Shown one piece after another: positions 42,393 to 52,158 of a stretch of DNA of 64,000 nucleotides. The notes below the pieces were generated by a model. That model saw nothing but the letters and a program-made list of their open reading frames with translations, did no database searches and had not been told where the DNA came from. Each line of letters starts with the position of its first letter. Position 1 is the first letter of the stretch. The position numbers and the translations under genes were made by a program. The DNA is taken from the NCBI GenBank assembly GCA_963708675.1, contig CAVPTO010000004.1, positions 434,001 to 498,000 on the forward strand, read 5' to 3'. This DNA is from DATAXP01 sp963708675. GTDB lineage: Bacteria > Planctomycetota > Planctomycetia > Pirellulales > PNKZ01.

Positions 42393-43706
42393 GTGAAAGA
42401 ACATCATCAACTTGCCGTCCTCGGCGCCGGCGTTACGGGGTTGGCGGCGGGAATGACGTCGCATGCGCCCGTGTTCGAGGCGGCAGGAGTGCCAGGTGGC
42501 ATTTGCTCGTCCTACTACCTGAGACCTGGCCAAACCGAGCGACTTTTTGCGCGCCCCGACGATGACAGCGCATATCGGTTCGAGATCGGCGGCGGACACT
42601 GGATCTTCGGCGGGGATCCCACGATTAAGGAGATGTTCGCTCGGCTCGCACCGATGGAGTCATATGCGCGGAAGTCCTCCGTGTTTTTTCCGGACAGCGG
42701 GACGTATGTGCCCTATCCGCTGCAGAATAACCTCGGGTATCTGGAGCCTTCGATAGGTCGCGCGGCGGTTGCAGAAATGGAAGCACGCGGCGCTGGTGGT
42801 GCAACGATGAACGAGTGGTTAACTGCCAACTTTGGCCGCACTCTTTGCGACTTATTCTTCGAACCATTTCACGCCTTGTACACGGCAGGGCTTCATACGT
42901 CGATCGCCCCACAAGACGCCTATAAGTCTCCGATCGATATTCGAGAGGTCAAATCTGGCTTAGAGCGTCAAGCGAGCGCTGTCGGATATAACGTCCGCTT
43001 TCTTTATCCGCGCGATGGTCTCAATCATCTGGCACTACAAATGGCCAAGCGAGCGGACATTCGCTTTGGCAAGCGAGTCACGCGTATTGATCCGCTTCAT
43101 CATGTCATCGAGTTTGCTGACGGTAGTTCGATAGCCTACGAGCGTTTGCTTTCGACACTGCCGCTTAACCGAACTTTGGAACTGGCGGGACTCAAAGTCT
43201 CCCAGCGAAGCGATCCTTACACTTCGGTCCTCGTCCTGAATATCGGCGCCCGACGAGGTCCACGATGTCCGGACGATCATTGGATTTACATCGCGCCGAC
43301 AAAGAGCGGGTTTCACCGCGTAGGAATCTATAGCAACGTTGATCCAACATTCGTTCCACGCTCCGACGCTCGCACTATGGCGAGTTTTTACATCGAGCGT
43401 GCTTTCGAGGGGGACAAGCCAAAGCCGTCCTCGCAGGACATCGATGCGTATGCAAAGGAAGTAGTCGAAGAGCTACGTAAATGGGGCTATCTCGACGAAG
43501 TCGATGTTCTCGATCCGACATGGATCGATGTCGCGTACACGTGGCAATGGCCCGGATCGACGTGGGTGCGCGAAGGTATGGCAAAGCTCGAGGCGTTGAA
43601 GATTTTTCCCGTCGGTCGTTACGCTCGTTGGACTTTCCAGGGTATCGCCGACTCAATTCGTGACGGCCTGTATGCAGGATCAGCGCTCAAAGAGTGCGAA
43701 GCGTGA
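42393..43706 (+). CDS. FAD-dependent oxidoreductase, protoporphyrinogen-oxidase/UDP-galactopyranose-mutase-like fold (437 aa)
   Basis: The start is GTG. A dinucleotide-binding motif AVLGAGVTGLAAGM opens the protein and GICSSYYL and FEIGGGHWIF follow, as in amine-oxidase-type flavoenzymes common in polysaccharide clusters. It lacks the typical Glf signatures, so UDP-galactopyranose mutase is only one option. The neighbouring gene is a GlfT-like glycosyltransferase, which keeps a galactofuranose route possible. Its stop overlaps the next gene's GTG start. Confidence 0.8.
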   Translation: MKEHHQLAVLGAGVTGLAAGMTSHAPVFEAAGVPGGICSSYYLRPGQTERLFARPDDDSAYRFEIGGGHWIFGGDPTIKEMFARLAPMESYARKSSVFFPDSGTYVPYPLQNNLGYLEPSIGRAAVAEMEARGAGGATMNEWLTANFGRTLCDLFFEPFHALYTAGLHTSIAPQDAYKSPIDIREVKSGLERQASAVGYNVRFLYPRDGLNHLALQMAKRADIRFGKRVTRIDPLHHVIEFADGSSIAYERLLSTLPLNRTLELAGLKVSQRSDPYTSVLVLNIGARRGPRCPDDHWIYIAPTKSGFHRVGIYSNVDPTFVPRSDARTMASFYIERAFEGDKPKPSSQDIDAYAKEVVEELRKWGYLDEVDVLDPTWIDVAYTWQWPGSTWVREGMAKLEALKIFPVGRYARWTFQGIADSIRDGLYAGSALKECEA

Positions 43707-44653
43707 GCAACGACAAGCCCACTGACGGCGCTCCGAGTATTGCCGCTGTGGTGGTGACTTACAACCGGTTCGAACTACTTAAACAATGTATCGCGGCGCT
43801 GCGCGGTCAGATCGCTTCTTTAGACGAAATCATTGTGGTCGATAATGGCTGCACCGACGAGACGCCTGACTGGCTCGCTGATCAGGCGGACCTCGTTGTC
43901 ATTCGACAGAAGAATCAGGGTGGCGCAGGGGGGCAGGCCACCGGTATTCGTGCCGCCTATGAGCGCGGGCACGATTGGTTCTGGTGCATGGATGACGACA
44001 CGCTCCCACACGCCGATGCCTTGGAGCAATTGACGGCAAGTCCGCGTTTTCACGAGGCTGAAACCGGTCTATTGGCGAGCTTAGTGATATGGAAGGACGG
44101 AACAGCCCATGTCTTGAACTTGCCTGCTATCCAACCGCCGGCTGAATGGCTGCCTTCGGTACTGACCGACCCGAATCTACGTATCACGCACACATCATTT
44201 GTATCGGTGTTGATTTCGCGAAAAGCTGTAGCTGCGGTAGGTCTGCCTATCCGAGAATTTTTCATCTGGTTCGATGACAGTGAATACACGTTGCGCATTA
44301 CTTCGAAATGCCGCGGCTATTTGGTTATTAAAAGCGTTGTCCTACATGCCACGCCCGAGAACAAGGGAATTGCGGTGAATGAGTTGCGCTGCGCGGACCA
44401 ATGGAAGTACCTTTACGGGGTGCGCAACCGGGTTTACATGATCAGAGCATCGGGCCTCCGTCGCAGACAAAAAACGCGTGAAATTCTCCGCTTGGTACGG
44501 AACCACCTGCGCTGGGTCATTCAAGGTCGGCTGCCATGGTCCACGTTGCTTTGGATCGGGCGAGGGCTGTTTTTCAATCCGCGTATCGAAATGGTTTCTG
44601 ATACGCTTCCAGCCGACCAGCCGAAAGAACTGATCGATCAGTCGACGCGATGA
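43703..44653 (+). CDS. Family-2 glycosyltransferase, galactofuranosyl/rhamnosyltransferase-like (316 aa)
   Basis: The GT-A fold is indicated by VVVTYNRFELLKQC, IIVVDNGCTDETPDWL, NQGGAGGQATGIRAAYERG and the metal-binding WCMDDDTLP, then FFIWFDDSEYTLRI. The NQGGAGG and FIWFDD segments are typical of GlfT1-like and rhamnosyltransferase groups. GTG starts at 43694 and 43703 are both possible; the second gives the four-base overlap with the previous stop. Confidence 0.88.
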   Translation: MSNDKPTDGAPSIAAVVVTYNRFELLKQCIAALRGQIASLDEIIVVDNGCTDETPDWLADQADLVVIRQKNQGGAGGQATGIRAAYERGHDWFWCMDDDTLPHADALEQLTASPRFHEAETGLLASLVIWKDGTAHVLNLPAIQPPAEWLPSVLTDPNLRITHTSFVSVLISRKAVAAVGLPIREFFIWFDDSEYTLRITSKCRGYLVIKSVVLHATPENKGIAVNELRCADQWKYLYGVRNRVYMIRASGLRRRQKTREILRLVRNHLRWVIQGRLPWSTLLWIGRGLFFNPRIEMVSDTLPADQPKELIDQSTR

Positions 44654-44672
44654 CAATCTTGAAACTTGTGCT

Positions 44673-45632
44673 ATGGCCAAGCTAACTGCCTGTATATGCA
44701 CACATAATCCGCGTCGCGACTATCTTCAGCGGACAATTGCCGGGCTGCAGGCACAGACTCTACCGCGCGACTCATGGGAGCTGTTGCTCATCGATAACGC
44801 CAGTGTCGAACCGCTAAAGTCGTGGATCGATTTGTCCTGGCATCCGCTAGGAAGGCACTTGCGCGAAGAACGACTCGGACTTACTCCCGCTCGGTTGCGG
44901 GCCATCGATGAGGCTGCCTCGGGTATCCTGGTGCTCATCGACGATGATAACGTGCTGGATGCCAGTTACCTCGAGCACGCGTTGGGCATCATGTCCGAGA
45001 ACGAACATTTGGGAGCGATCGGAGGCAAATCGTTAGGAGAATTCGAGGTTGAACCAGCCCTTTGGGCTCGCGACTTTTTAGGCTGCCTTGCATTGCGGGA
45101 TCTTGGTGATGCCCCACAGACAGCGTGGTTGGATCACGCTGAATCTCAGTTGAAGGCATATCCAGCCTGCGCCCCTGTGGGAGCGGGCATGGTGCTTCGA
45201 CGCGCGGCCGCGCTTGCGTACGTCCATCGACTTCATGAGAACAAGGACCGTCTCAGTCTCGACCGCCGTGGCGATCAACTTGTTTCCGGCGGCGACAATG
45301 ACATCGTCCTGACGATCATGGAGGGCGGGTGGGGAGTCGGTTACTTTCCACAGCTTCAACTGAAGCACCTTATTTCTGCGCGACGCCTCACGCGCGATTA
45401 TCTAGCACGCTTAAACCGCGCGATATCGCGATCATGGGTCCATGTTCTCGATGCACACGATATCCGACCATGGCAGAGTATTCCGTCGTGGACCGTCCTG
45501 CCGCGAAAGCTGCGTGCGTTCTTTCGTTATCGCGCCTGGTCGAGTGATGCCGCTTACGTGAGATGGCAGTACGCATGCGGCATGTTCGAAGGGCAAAGCG
45601 CCTTGTCGAGACGTCCCCTTGTCAACCTATGA
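44673..45632 (+). CDS. Family-2 glycosyltransferase (319 aa)
   Basis: The GT-A nucleotide-binding motif CICTHNPRRDYLQRTI, LLLIDNAS and the DxD-type VLIDDDNVLD are visible in the first 100 residues. A middle SGGDNDIVLTIMEGGWGVGYFP resembles the acceptor/catalytic ED region. The C terminus is basic with WQYACGMFEG. It is coupled to the next gene by an ATGA overlap. Donor and acceptor are unknown. Confidence 0.88.
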   Translation: MAKLTACICTHNPRRDYLQRTIAGLQAQTLPRDSWELLLIDNASVEPLKSWIDLSWHPLGRHLREERLGLTPARLRAIDEAASGILVLIDDDNVLDASYLEHALGIMSENEHLGAIGGKSLGEFEVEPALWARDFLGCLALRDLGDAPQTAWLDHAESQLKAYPACAPVGAGMVLRRAAALAYVHRLHENKDRLSLDRRGDQLVSGGDNDIVLTIMEGGWGVGYFPQLQLKHLISARRLTRDYLARLNRAISRSWVHVLDAHDIRPWQSIPSWTVLPRKLRAFFRYRAWSSDAAYVRWQYACGMFEGQSALSRRPLVNL

Positions 45633-46627
45633 GTAGTCTCGCTCGAGAAACGGTGATTGCGCAGGCTCGGCGAGCGAAACTTGGCCAGCTCGTTTACCAG
45701 CTCTACTACCGTCCCCGAGGATTCTTTCAACGTTGTCTGCGCGAAGGACCGTTGAACATACTGCTCGACCACCATGGGCGACGGGAAATGGAGCGGGCGA
45801 CCTATCGTTTGAGCCCTCTTGAGAATCCCGCTCATAGCCAGCCACTCGAGCTGCATTTTCTAACCGGCAAACCGTTTTGGTATCAAACCTGTTTCTGTGC
45901 CTATTCCTTTGCGAAAGCAAGCGGCGTGCCAATTCGTGTGGTGGTCTATGATGACGGTACTTTGTACGAATCACATCGACGAGAAATTAAGCGGCTGTTT
46001 CCGGATTCCCTAATTGTCTCGACGAGCGACATTCAGAGGCGTCTCGATGAGTATCTACCGGAAAGCAGGTTTCCGACGCTACGAGCGCATCGATTGCGTT
46101 ACCCACACTTACGCAAGCTGACCGACGTGCATGTCGGCTCTCAGGGTTGGAAGCTGGTTCTTGACTCGGACATGTTGTTCTTTCGCGAGCCGATTTATCT
46201 CATTAACTGGCTTCGCGAGCCGAGCAAACCGTGCCACATGGTCGACAGTGAAACGAGCTACGGCTACTCGAATGCCTTAATGACGCGTCTCGCAAGAGCA
46301 CCTATTGCCGAGCGCGTGAATGTCGGCATTTGTGGCCTGAAGAGCGACGCTTTTGATTGGCTGGAGGTTGAGCGTTGGTGTAAGACCCTGCTGGAAGCCG
46401 AAGGCAGGACCTACTATCACGAACAGGCACTCGTAGCGATGCTCGTCGCGGGGAAGCCGTGCGCTGTTACGCCCGCTGACGATTATCTCGTGCTACCGAA
46501 CTTCAACGAGGTTGAGCATCCGCGAGCCGTGCTCCACCATTATGTCGCTAGTTCAAAACGGTGGTATTTTCGGTCCGCGTGGCGTCGGGTGTCGAGTGTA
46601 CGACACGTGCCGCCTACTGAATACTAA
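45629..46627 (+). CDS. Putative GT-A type glycosyltransferase (332 aa)
   Basis: No common family signature dominates, but the centre carries a DxD-like motif in KLVLDSDMLFFREP, preceded by VVVYDDGT and followed by NVGICGLKSDAFDW and YYHEQALVAML, a pattern like GT8/nucleotide-diphospho-sugar transferases of glycan loci. The ATG overlaps the previous stop. The function is inferred from the motif and the locus. Confidence 0.7.
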   Translation: MSSLARETVIAQARRAKLGQLVYQLYYRPRGFFQRCLREGPLNILLDHHGRREMERATYRLSPLENPAHSQPLELHFLTGKPFWYQTCFCAYSFAKASGVPIRVVVYDDGTLYESHRREIKRLFPDSLIVSTSDIQRRLDEYLPESRFPTLRAHRLRYPHLRKLTDVHVGSQGWKLVLDSDMLFFREPIYLINWLREPSKPCHMVDSETSYGYSNALMTRLARAPIAERVNVGICGLKSDAFDWLEVERWCKTLLEAEGRTYYHEQALVAMLVAGKPCAVTPADDYLVLPNFNEVEHPRAVLHHYVASSKRWYFRSAWRRVSSVRHVPPTEY

Positions 46628-46636
46628 GATGGTGCC

Positions 46637-47616
46637 ATGCCGCCCCTCGTCTCAATTCTCATGCCGTGCTACAACGCCGAACCCTGGTTAGCAGCAGCAC
46701 TGCAGTCGGTGGTTGCGCAGACTTGGCCGCGCTGGGAGGCAATTGTTGTTGACGACGGTTCGAATGATAATAGCCTCGCTATAGCTCGCCAATTCGAATC
46801 ACCGCGAGTTAAGGTTTTGCAACAGACTAATTCGGGGGCCGCAGCAGCACGCAACCGCGCGTATGAGATCTGTCAGGGAGATTTTATCCAGTATCTCGAC
46901 GCTGATGATTTACTATCAGTAAACAAGATCGCCTTGCAGGTCGACCGACTCACTTGTTCGGATGGATGTGGTTACGTGTCATCCACGACTTGGCGGCGCT
47001 TTGAGACTGTTGTGGAACAAGCTTCCATAGCAGCGCCTCGAGGGATGCGTAATATGGAGCCGATAGAGTGGTTAATTCTGTCGTGGTCATCAGGAGAGAT
47101 GATGCACCCGGGAGCGTGGCTTGTGCCAAGATCGATTGCTGACGCAGCGGGCCGTTGGGACGAGTCGCTAACGCTTAACGACGACGGTGAATACTTCGGC
47201 CGTGTGGTATTGTCGAGCCGTGGCATTCGTCACTGCGAAGCGGCGACGTCATATTATCGGTCAGGCATTCCTAGTAGTCTCAGCGCGACAAAAGGCGAGA
47301 AGGCGTGGCGAAGCGCATTACGATCATTTGAGCTTTGCTCTCAGCATCTTTTACGCGCGAAAACAGCCCGCGCACTCGGTTGGCTTGCGCGAATCTGTAT
47401 CAACGATTGGTGTTTGAGGTGTTTCCCAAGGAGCCCGCGATTATTCTTGAGGCGGAGCGACGCATAAAGGAACTGGGCGGTTCGGATGAATCCATCGATG
47501 GTGGAGTAGCACTGCGCGGCCTCGCGAAACTCGTGGGATGGAAGCGCGCTAAGCAACTAAAGCTTCTGATACATCGGATCAGGGCACGCAGAGCCTTCCG
47601 TACAGCTGACGTTTAA
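46637..47616 (+). pseudogene. Family-2 glycosyltransferase, frameshifted near its C terminus
   Basis: The frame from 46637 gives a normal GT2 core: ILMPCYNAEPWLAAALQSV, VVDDGSNDNSL, NSGAAAARNRA, QYLDADDLL and an ED-like region DESLTLNDDGEYFGR. The true family C terminus (NLYQRLVFEVFPKEP then AERRIKELGGS) is encoded in the neighbouring frame, 47335-47616, so one base is missing near 47385-47405. If the break is an assembly error the protein has about 326 residues; if real, the enzyme ends at 47467 with a foreign tail of about 20 residues and its catalytic core intact. Confidence 0.8.
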
Positions 47617-47628
47617 GGTTGATTCGAC

Positions 47629-48924
47629 GTGCCAGCAATCTTTTCCGCGAGTGATCCTCCCGACCAGACACGAAACGTAGGCAGCGTGCCGATCGTCATC
47701 CTCACTGGAGCTCATCTCTGTCACAATCCGCGAGCCGTCAAAGAGGCCGATGCTTTAACCGCAGCCGGATATGATGTTGAGTTGCTCGGTGCATGGTCCA
47801 GCGAGTCACTCGCAGCGTACGACCGGCTGCTTATATCGGAACGAACCTGGAAGTACACAGTCGTTGCCGATCTTCGCCCTGAATCGACTCTCAGTCGATG
47901 GCGAAGGCGTTACAGTTCCCTTCGTCGCAAGGCCGCCAACTATCGCTTTCGCGCGCTTCGCTCGGCGCATCCATGTCAACTCGGATACGTGGTGAGCGAA
48001 CTGTACCAGGCGGCTCGATTGAGACGCGGATTGTTTATCGCGCATTCGGAACAAGCAATGTGGGTCGCCGAGCGATTGCGTCGTCAGGGGCACGCCGTTG
48101 GCGTGGACATGGAGGATTGGTTTTCGTCAGATCTGCCGCAGTCTGCACGTCGCGAACGTCCGGTGAGCATGGTTGAGCAACTCGAGCGATCACTTTTACA
48201 CAACGGCGCGTATCGGCTTTGCACGTCGCGAGCAATGAGTCAACGTCTATCGGTCGCGTATGAAGTTCCGCCGCCAAGTGTAGTCTACAATGTGTTTCCT
48301 TGGAGCGACCGTGGCCGAATGGACGGCATGTGTAAAGATCGACGGAACCGCTTTACTCCGTCCATTCATTGGTTCTCTCAAACTCTGGGCGCGGGGCGTG
48401 GTATTGAGCAACTCTTGTCGGCACTTCCATTGCTAACACGTCCTGTTGAAGTTCATCTGCGGGGCCGGCCGAGCGCCGATTGGCCTGTGCTGTTGAATCG
48501 GCATTGTGCGCCGTCTTTTCGAAGCTCAGTGTTCGTGCACCCGCAAGTTTCGAACGACGAGTTGCTATCGCGGATTGCTGAGCATGACATTGGCTTTGCC
48601 GGCGAGCAGCGGTACGCGGAGAACAAAGATGTGACCGTATCAAACAAGCTATTTCAGTACTTCTTAGCCGGTTTAGGCGTCGTCGCTACCGACACCTCAG
48701 GTCAGCGCGAGATCGCCATGCAGGCGCCCGAGGCCGTTAAGATTTGCCGTGGCGACGACGGAGCTGCCTTGGCGGCGGCTTTGAACCCGTGGCTCGAAAA
48801 TCCCGACGCTCTACAATCTGCGAAACAAGCGGCCTTAACTGCTGCACGCGAGCGGTTCTGCTGGGAAGTTGAATCAAAGCGATTGATCGCCGAAGCGGGA
48901 GCAGCACTCGGCGCTCGCGCTTAA
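47629..48924 (+). CDS. Family-4-like glycosyltransferase (431 aa)
   Basis: The start is GTG. The GT-B-like N terminus reads VILTGAHLCHNPRAVKEADALTAAGYDVELLG, a common opening of GT4 proteins of exopolysaccharide loci. The C-terminal half has WFSQTLGAGRGIEQLL, AEHDIGFAGEQRY and SNKLFQYFLAGLGVVATDT, the donor-binding region. Product and linkage are not predictable. Confidence 0.78.
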   Translation: MPAIFSASDPPDQTRNVGSVPIVILTGAHLCHNPRAVKEADALTAAGYDVELLGAWSSESLAAYDRLLISERTWKYTVVADLRPESTLSRWRRRYSSLRRKAANYRFRALRSAHPCQLGYVVSELYQAARLRRGLFIAHSEQAMWVAERLRRQGHAVGVDMEDWFSSDLPQSARRERPVSMVEQLERSLLHNGAYRLCTSRAMSQRLSVAYEVPPPSVVYNVFPWSDRGRMDGMCKDRRNRFTPSIHWFSQTLGAGRGIEQLLSALPLLTRPVEVHLRGRPSADWPVLLNRHCAPSFRSSVFVHPQVSNDELLSRIAEHDIGFAGEQRYAENKDVTVSNKLFQYFLAGLGVVATDTSGQREIAMQAPEAVKICRGDDGAALAAALNPWLENPDALQSAKQAALTAARERFCWEVESKRLIAEAGAALGARA

Positions 48925-48964
48925 CGATCGAAGGCCATTCTGTTCGTCAGATACCTACTCACGT

Positions 48965-49093
48965 ATGCGTGATATCGAGGCCCCAATGATGGGAGCATGC
49001 TATCTCACGAAACGGACAGAAGGGCTCGATCAATTCTATGACGTCGGGTCTGAGATTGAGACTTATCGAACGGCAGCAGAGATGCTCGGCTAA
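48965..49093 (+). pseudogene. Remnant of a CgeB-like glycosyltransferase C terminus (42 codons)
   Basis: A short open frame encodes MRDIEAPMMGACYLTKRTEG and continues with LDQFYDVGSEIETYRTAAEM, which matches the C-terminal block of CgeB/spore-maturation-type glycosyltransferases. The rest of that protein is absent upstream, where the previous gene ends at 48924. Its TAA overlaps the ATG of the asparagine synthase gene. It seems to be the leftover of a deleted gene. Confidence 0.6.
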
Positions 49094-50999
49094 TGTGCGG
49101 CATTGGCGGCATCCTGACGAATCGAGCCGACCTTGATCTCAACAAGATCATGGAGTCTTTATTAGCCGGCGTTCGCCATCGTGGCCCGGACGACGAAGGC
49201 GCCGTCGAACTCAATCTGCCTGGACCGTGGAGGTTGGGACTCGTTCACTCTCGATTGTCGATTCTCGATACGAGCGCGTCCGGCCATCAACCGATGCATG
49301 AGTCGGCATCGGACACGTGGATCGTCTATAACGGCGAAATCTACAATCATCGAGATATCCGTCAACAATTGGGTGATGTCGGCTATCGGTCGCAATGCGA
49401 TACGGAAACGATCCTCAAAGCATGGAACTCGAGAGGTTCTCAGACGCTCGACTCGCTGCGCGGCATGTTCGCGATGGCCATCTACGACGGGCGGTCTCGA
49501 GAATTGTTTCTCGTGCGCGATCGTGTTGGCATCAAGCCTTTATACGTCTATCAGTTCGATGCCGGGACTTGGATCTTTGCATCCGAAGTGCGTGCCCTAC
49601 TCGCCTCGGGGCTTGTTCCGCGGAGGCTTAACCCGGTTGCGGTCGATTCGTACCTCGCCTTCGGTGCACCCGTCTGCCCTTGGACCATGATCGATGGCGT
49701 TACCAGCGTGGCGCCCGGAGAATACTGGAGGTTCAAACTATCGGACGATTCACGGCCTGTTGTACCTGATGTCGCGCGTACTGGCGATTGAACTTCGCGC
49801 CCGAGTCATCGCGCATGAGTCATGGTGAGGCGGTCGAAAGACTTAGGCCCGTTCTACTCGATTCGTTCTCATCGCACATGATTTCGGACGTCCCGGTCGG
49901 CGTCTTTCTTTCTGGGGGTGTGGATTCGAGTAGTCTCGTCGCCGCGTTGACGTATTGTGGTCATCAGCTGCACACGTTCTCTTTGCATTTTGGTGAGCGC
50001 GAGTACGACGAGTCGCTTCACGCATCAATGATTTCGAAGCAGTTTGGCACGCAGCACACAGCCCTCACGCTTTCACCATCGACGGCCGTCGAGCAGTTTC
50101 AATCGGTGTTGACCGCTTACGATCAACCATCGATCGATGGCTTTAACACGTACTTTATTTCGCAGGCCGTTGCCAAGGCCGGTATTAAGGTGGCGCTCTC
50201 CGGGCTCGGCGGCGATGAGTTGTTTGCGGGATATACGAATTTTCGTCTTGCGGCTTACCTCGATCGCCCCGTGAACCGCGTGTTAGCCAGGTATATTCAA
50301 GAATGTATGCGGGTTACAGCTCCCGGTTCGTCGCGGGCGGCGAAACTCGACGCGATTCTCAAAGGTGATGGTCAACGATTGCGTAATTACACGATCATCC
50401 GTCAGTTGATGATGCCCGATCGTCGCAATCACTGTCTTTCGCAGCCGGTAGAAGACGACACGATGGCGATTCCCGTCGAATCGGCAGAGTTGCTTGGGGA
50501 CGCGGCACGAAAGCTCGATCCGATCAATGCATACTCACTGTTCGAGTTGTCGTTATACCTCTCCGACATGCTTCTGCGCGACGCTGATCAAATGAGCATG
50601 GTGCATCCCGTCGAAATCCGGGTGCCTCTATTGGACCATGTTCTTGTCGAAACGATTGCGGGCATACCAGGTGGGTTGAAGGCACAGCGCTTGGGAAGCT
50701 CTTTGAAAAAGCGTCTTCTCGTCGACGCTCTTCCGCAGCCGCTGCCTACCGAAGTTAGTCAGCGTCCTAAAATGGGCTTTGTGCTGCCGTGGGAGCTGTG
50801 GCTGCGTAATGAGCTAGCATCAACCGTTTCGTGGATTCTTCACGATGAACCGACCGTACTCAATGCGTCGCTGCGACCGGAGGCGGTGATCGGATTGTGG
50901 AATGGCTTCCTCACCGGGCAACCGGGAATTCGATACACCGACATTTTGGGCTTAGTCAATCTTCTGCACTGGGTTCGCGAACATCGCGTGGCGGCTTAG
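49093..50999 (+). pseudogene. asnB: Asparagine synthase (glutamine-hydrolysing) type amidotransferase, split by a frameshift
   Basis: The first frame (49093-49791) is the class II glutamine amidotransferase domain with the catalytic Cys2 (MCGIGG), RHRGPDDEG, HSRLSILD and YNGEIYNH. The second frame (from about 49788 to 50999) is the synthetase domain with the ATP-pyrophosphatase motif FLSGGVDSSSL, SGLGGDELFAGY and the C-terminal VSQRPKMGF. One missing base near 49780-49795 joins them into a normal protein of about 635 residues. Homologues in surface-glycan loci amidate sugar acids; asparagine synthesis itself is the alternative. The second part has only a TTG start, so separate expression is doubtful. 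Confidence 0.85.
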
Positions 51000-51008
51000 T
51001 CGGCGACG

Positions 51009-52130
51009 ATGCAAACGGCGATGAGTCAGTCAACAGATCGAATCATGACCGCTGATTCCTCGAAGGCGAGTGATTCGTTGCATGTGTTACTGACGGCAGA
51101 TCCTTATCTTCCCGTGCCGCCCGTACACTACGGAGGTATCGAGCGAATCGTCGACTTTCTTGCGCGGGGGTTGGTCGAACGAGGACACCAAGTCACGCTC
51201 ATTGCGCGACCTGAAAGTCAGACCGCCGGCTGTCTCGTTCCTTATGGACAGAATGATGGCTCCGGTCGCACCGCACGCCTGCGCACGCTTTGGCAACTTC
51301 AACGCCTCGTTTGGCGATACCGACGTCGGGTTGATGTGGTTCACAGCTTCGGCAGACTTGCCGGCATGCTGCCCATCATGACATCGAAGCGGTTGCCGAA
51401 GGTTCAGAGTTATCAGCGAGCAATTCCTTGGAAAGGCGTTCGACGCGCGGCGCGTCTTGCACGTGGATCGTTGACCTTTACGGCATGCTCATCGAGCATG
51501 CTTGCCGAACATTGCGGCCATGACCGCATCGACGGAACATGGCGAGCGATTTACAACGGAGTGGAGCTGAAGCATTACGACTTTCGACCCACGGTGCCTG
51601 AAAATGCTCCGCTAGTGTTTCTCGGGCGTATCGAGCGTATTAAAGGTGTCCACGCAGCTCTCGATATCGCGGAACTTTCTGGCCGAAGATTGATTATCGC
51701 GGGCAATCGGGTCGATACGGGAAACGATCGTCATTACTTCGAGGAATGCATTGCCCCGCGGGTCGACGGCAAACGTGTGAAATACGTAGGGCCCGTCGAT
51801 GACGTCGCGAAGAATCAGTTGCTTGGCGAGGCGGCTGCTTTGCTGATGCCCATTGAGTGGGAAGAGCCTTTCGGCATTGTCATGGTCGAGGCCATGGCTT
51901 GTGGAACTCCGGTCATCGGTTTCCCTCGCGGAAGCGTTGCCGAAGTTGTCAGTAATGGCGTCAACGGCTTTGTTGTAAGCGACGTCGCCGCCGCGGCGAA
52001 GACCGTTGAGAGGCTGACATCGATCGATCGCTGCACCGTGCGTCGAATCTGCGAAGATCGCTTCAGTAGCAACGTCATCATCGAGCAATACTTGGACTTG
52101 TATCGCGAAGTGTTGAAACCGCGACAATGA
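51009..52130 (+). CDS. Family-4 glycosyltransferase (373 aa)
   Basis: The N terminus shows PPVHYGGIERIVDFLARGL with the glycine-rich acceptor loop, and the C terminus the donor site LGRIERIKGVH and EEPFGIVMVEAMACGTPVIG with the conserved ExxxxxxxE pattern. Three in-frame ATGs (51009, 51021, 51045) are possible. It is cytosolic or membrane-associated and adds one sugar from a nucleotide donor. Confidence 0.88.
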   Translation: MQTAMSQSTDRIMTADSSKASDSLHVLLTADPYLPVPPVHYGGIERIVDFLARGLVERGHQVTLIARPESQTAGCLVPYGQNDGSGRTARLRTLWQLQRLVWRYRRRVDVVHSFGRLAGMLPIMTSKRLPKVQSYQRAIPWKGVRRAARLARGSLTFTACSSSMLAEHCGHDRIDGTWRAIYNGVELKHYDFRPTVPENAPLVFLGRIERIKGVHAALDIAELSGRRLIIAGNRVDTGNDRHYFEECIAPRVDGKRVKYVGPVDDVAKNQLLGEAAALLMPIEWEEPFGIVMVEAMACGTPVIGFPRGSVAEVVSNGVNGFVVSDVAAAAKTVERLTSIDRCTVRRICEDRFSSNVIIEQYLDLYREVLKPRQ

Positions 52131-52158
52131 CACTGCATCCGAGCCAGACAATCCACGA

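Noticed and set aside
42393..43706. Naming the flavoenzyme as UDP-galactopyranose mutase
   Set aside because: The dinucleotide-binding start and a GlfT-like neighbour are suggestive, but the characteristic Glf segments were not found.
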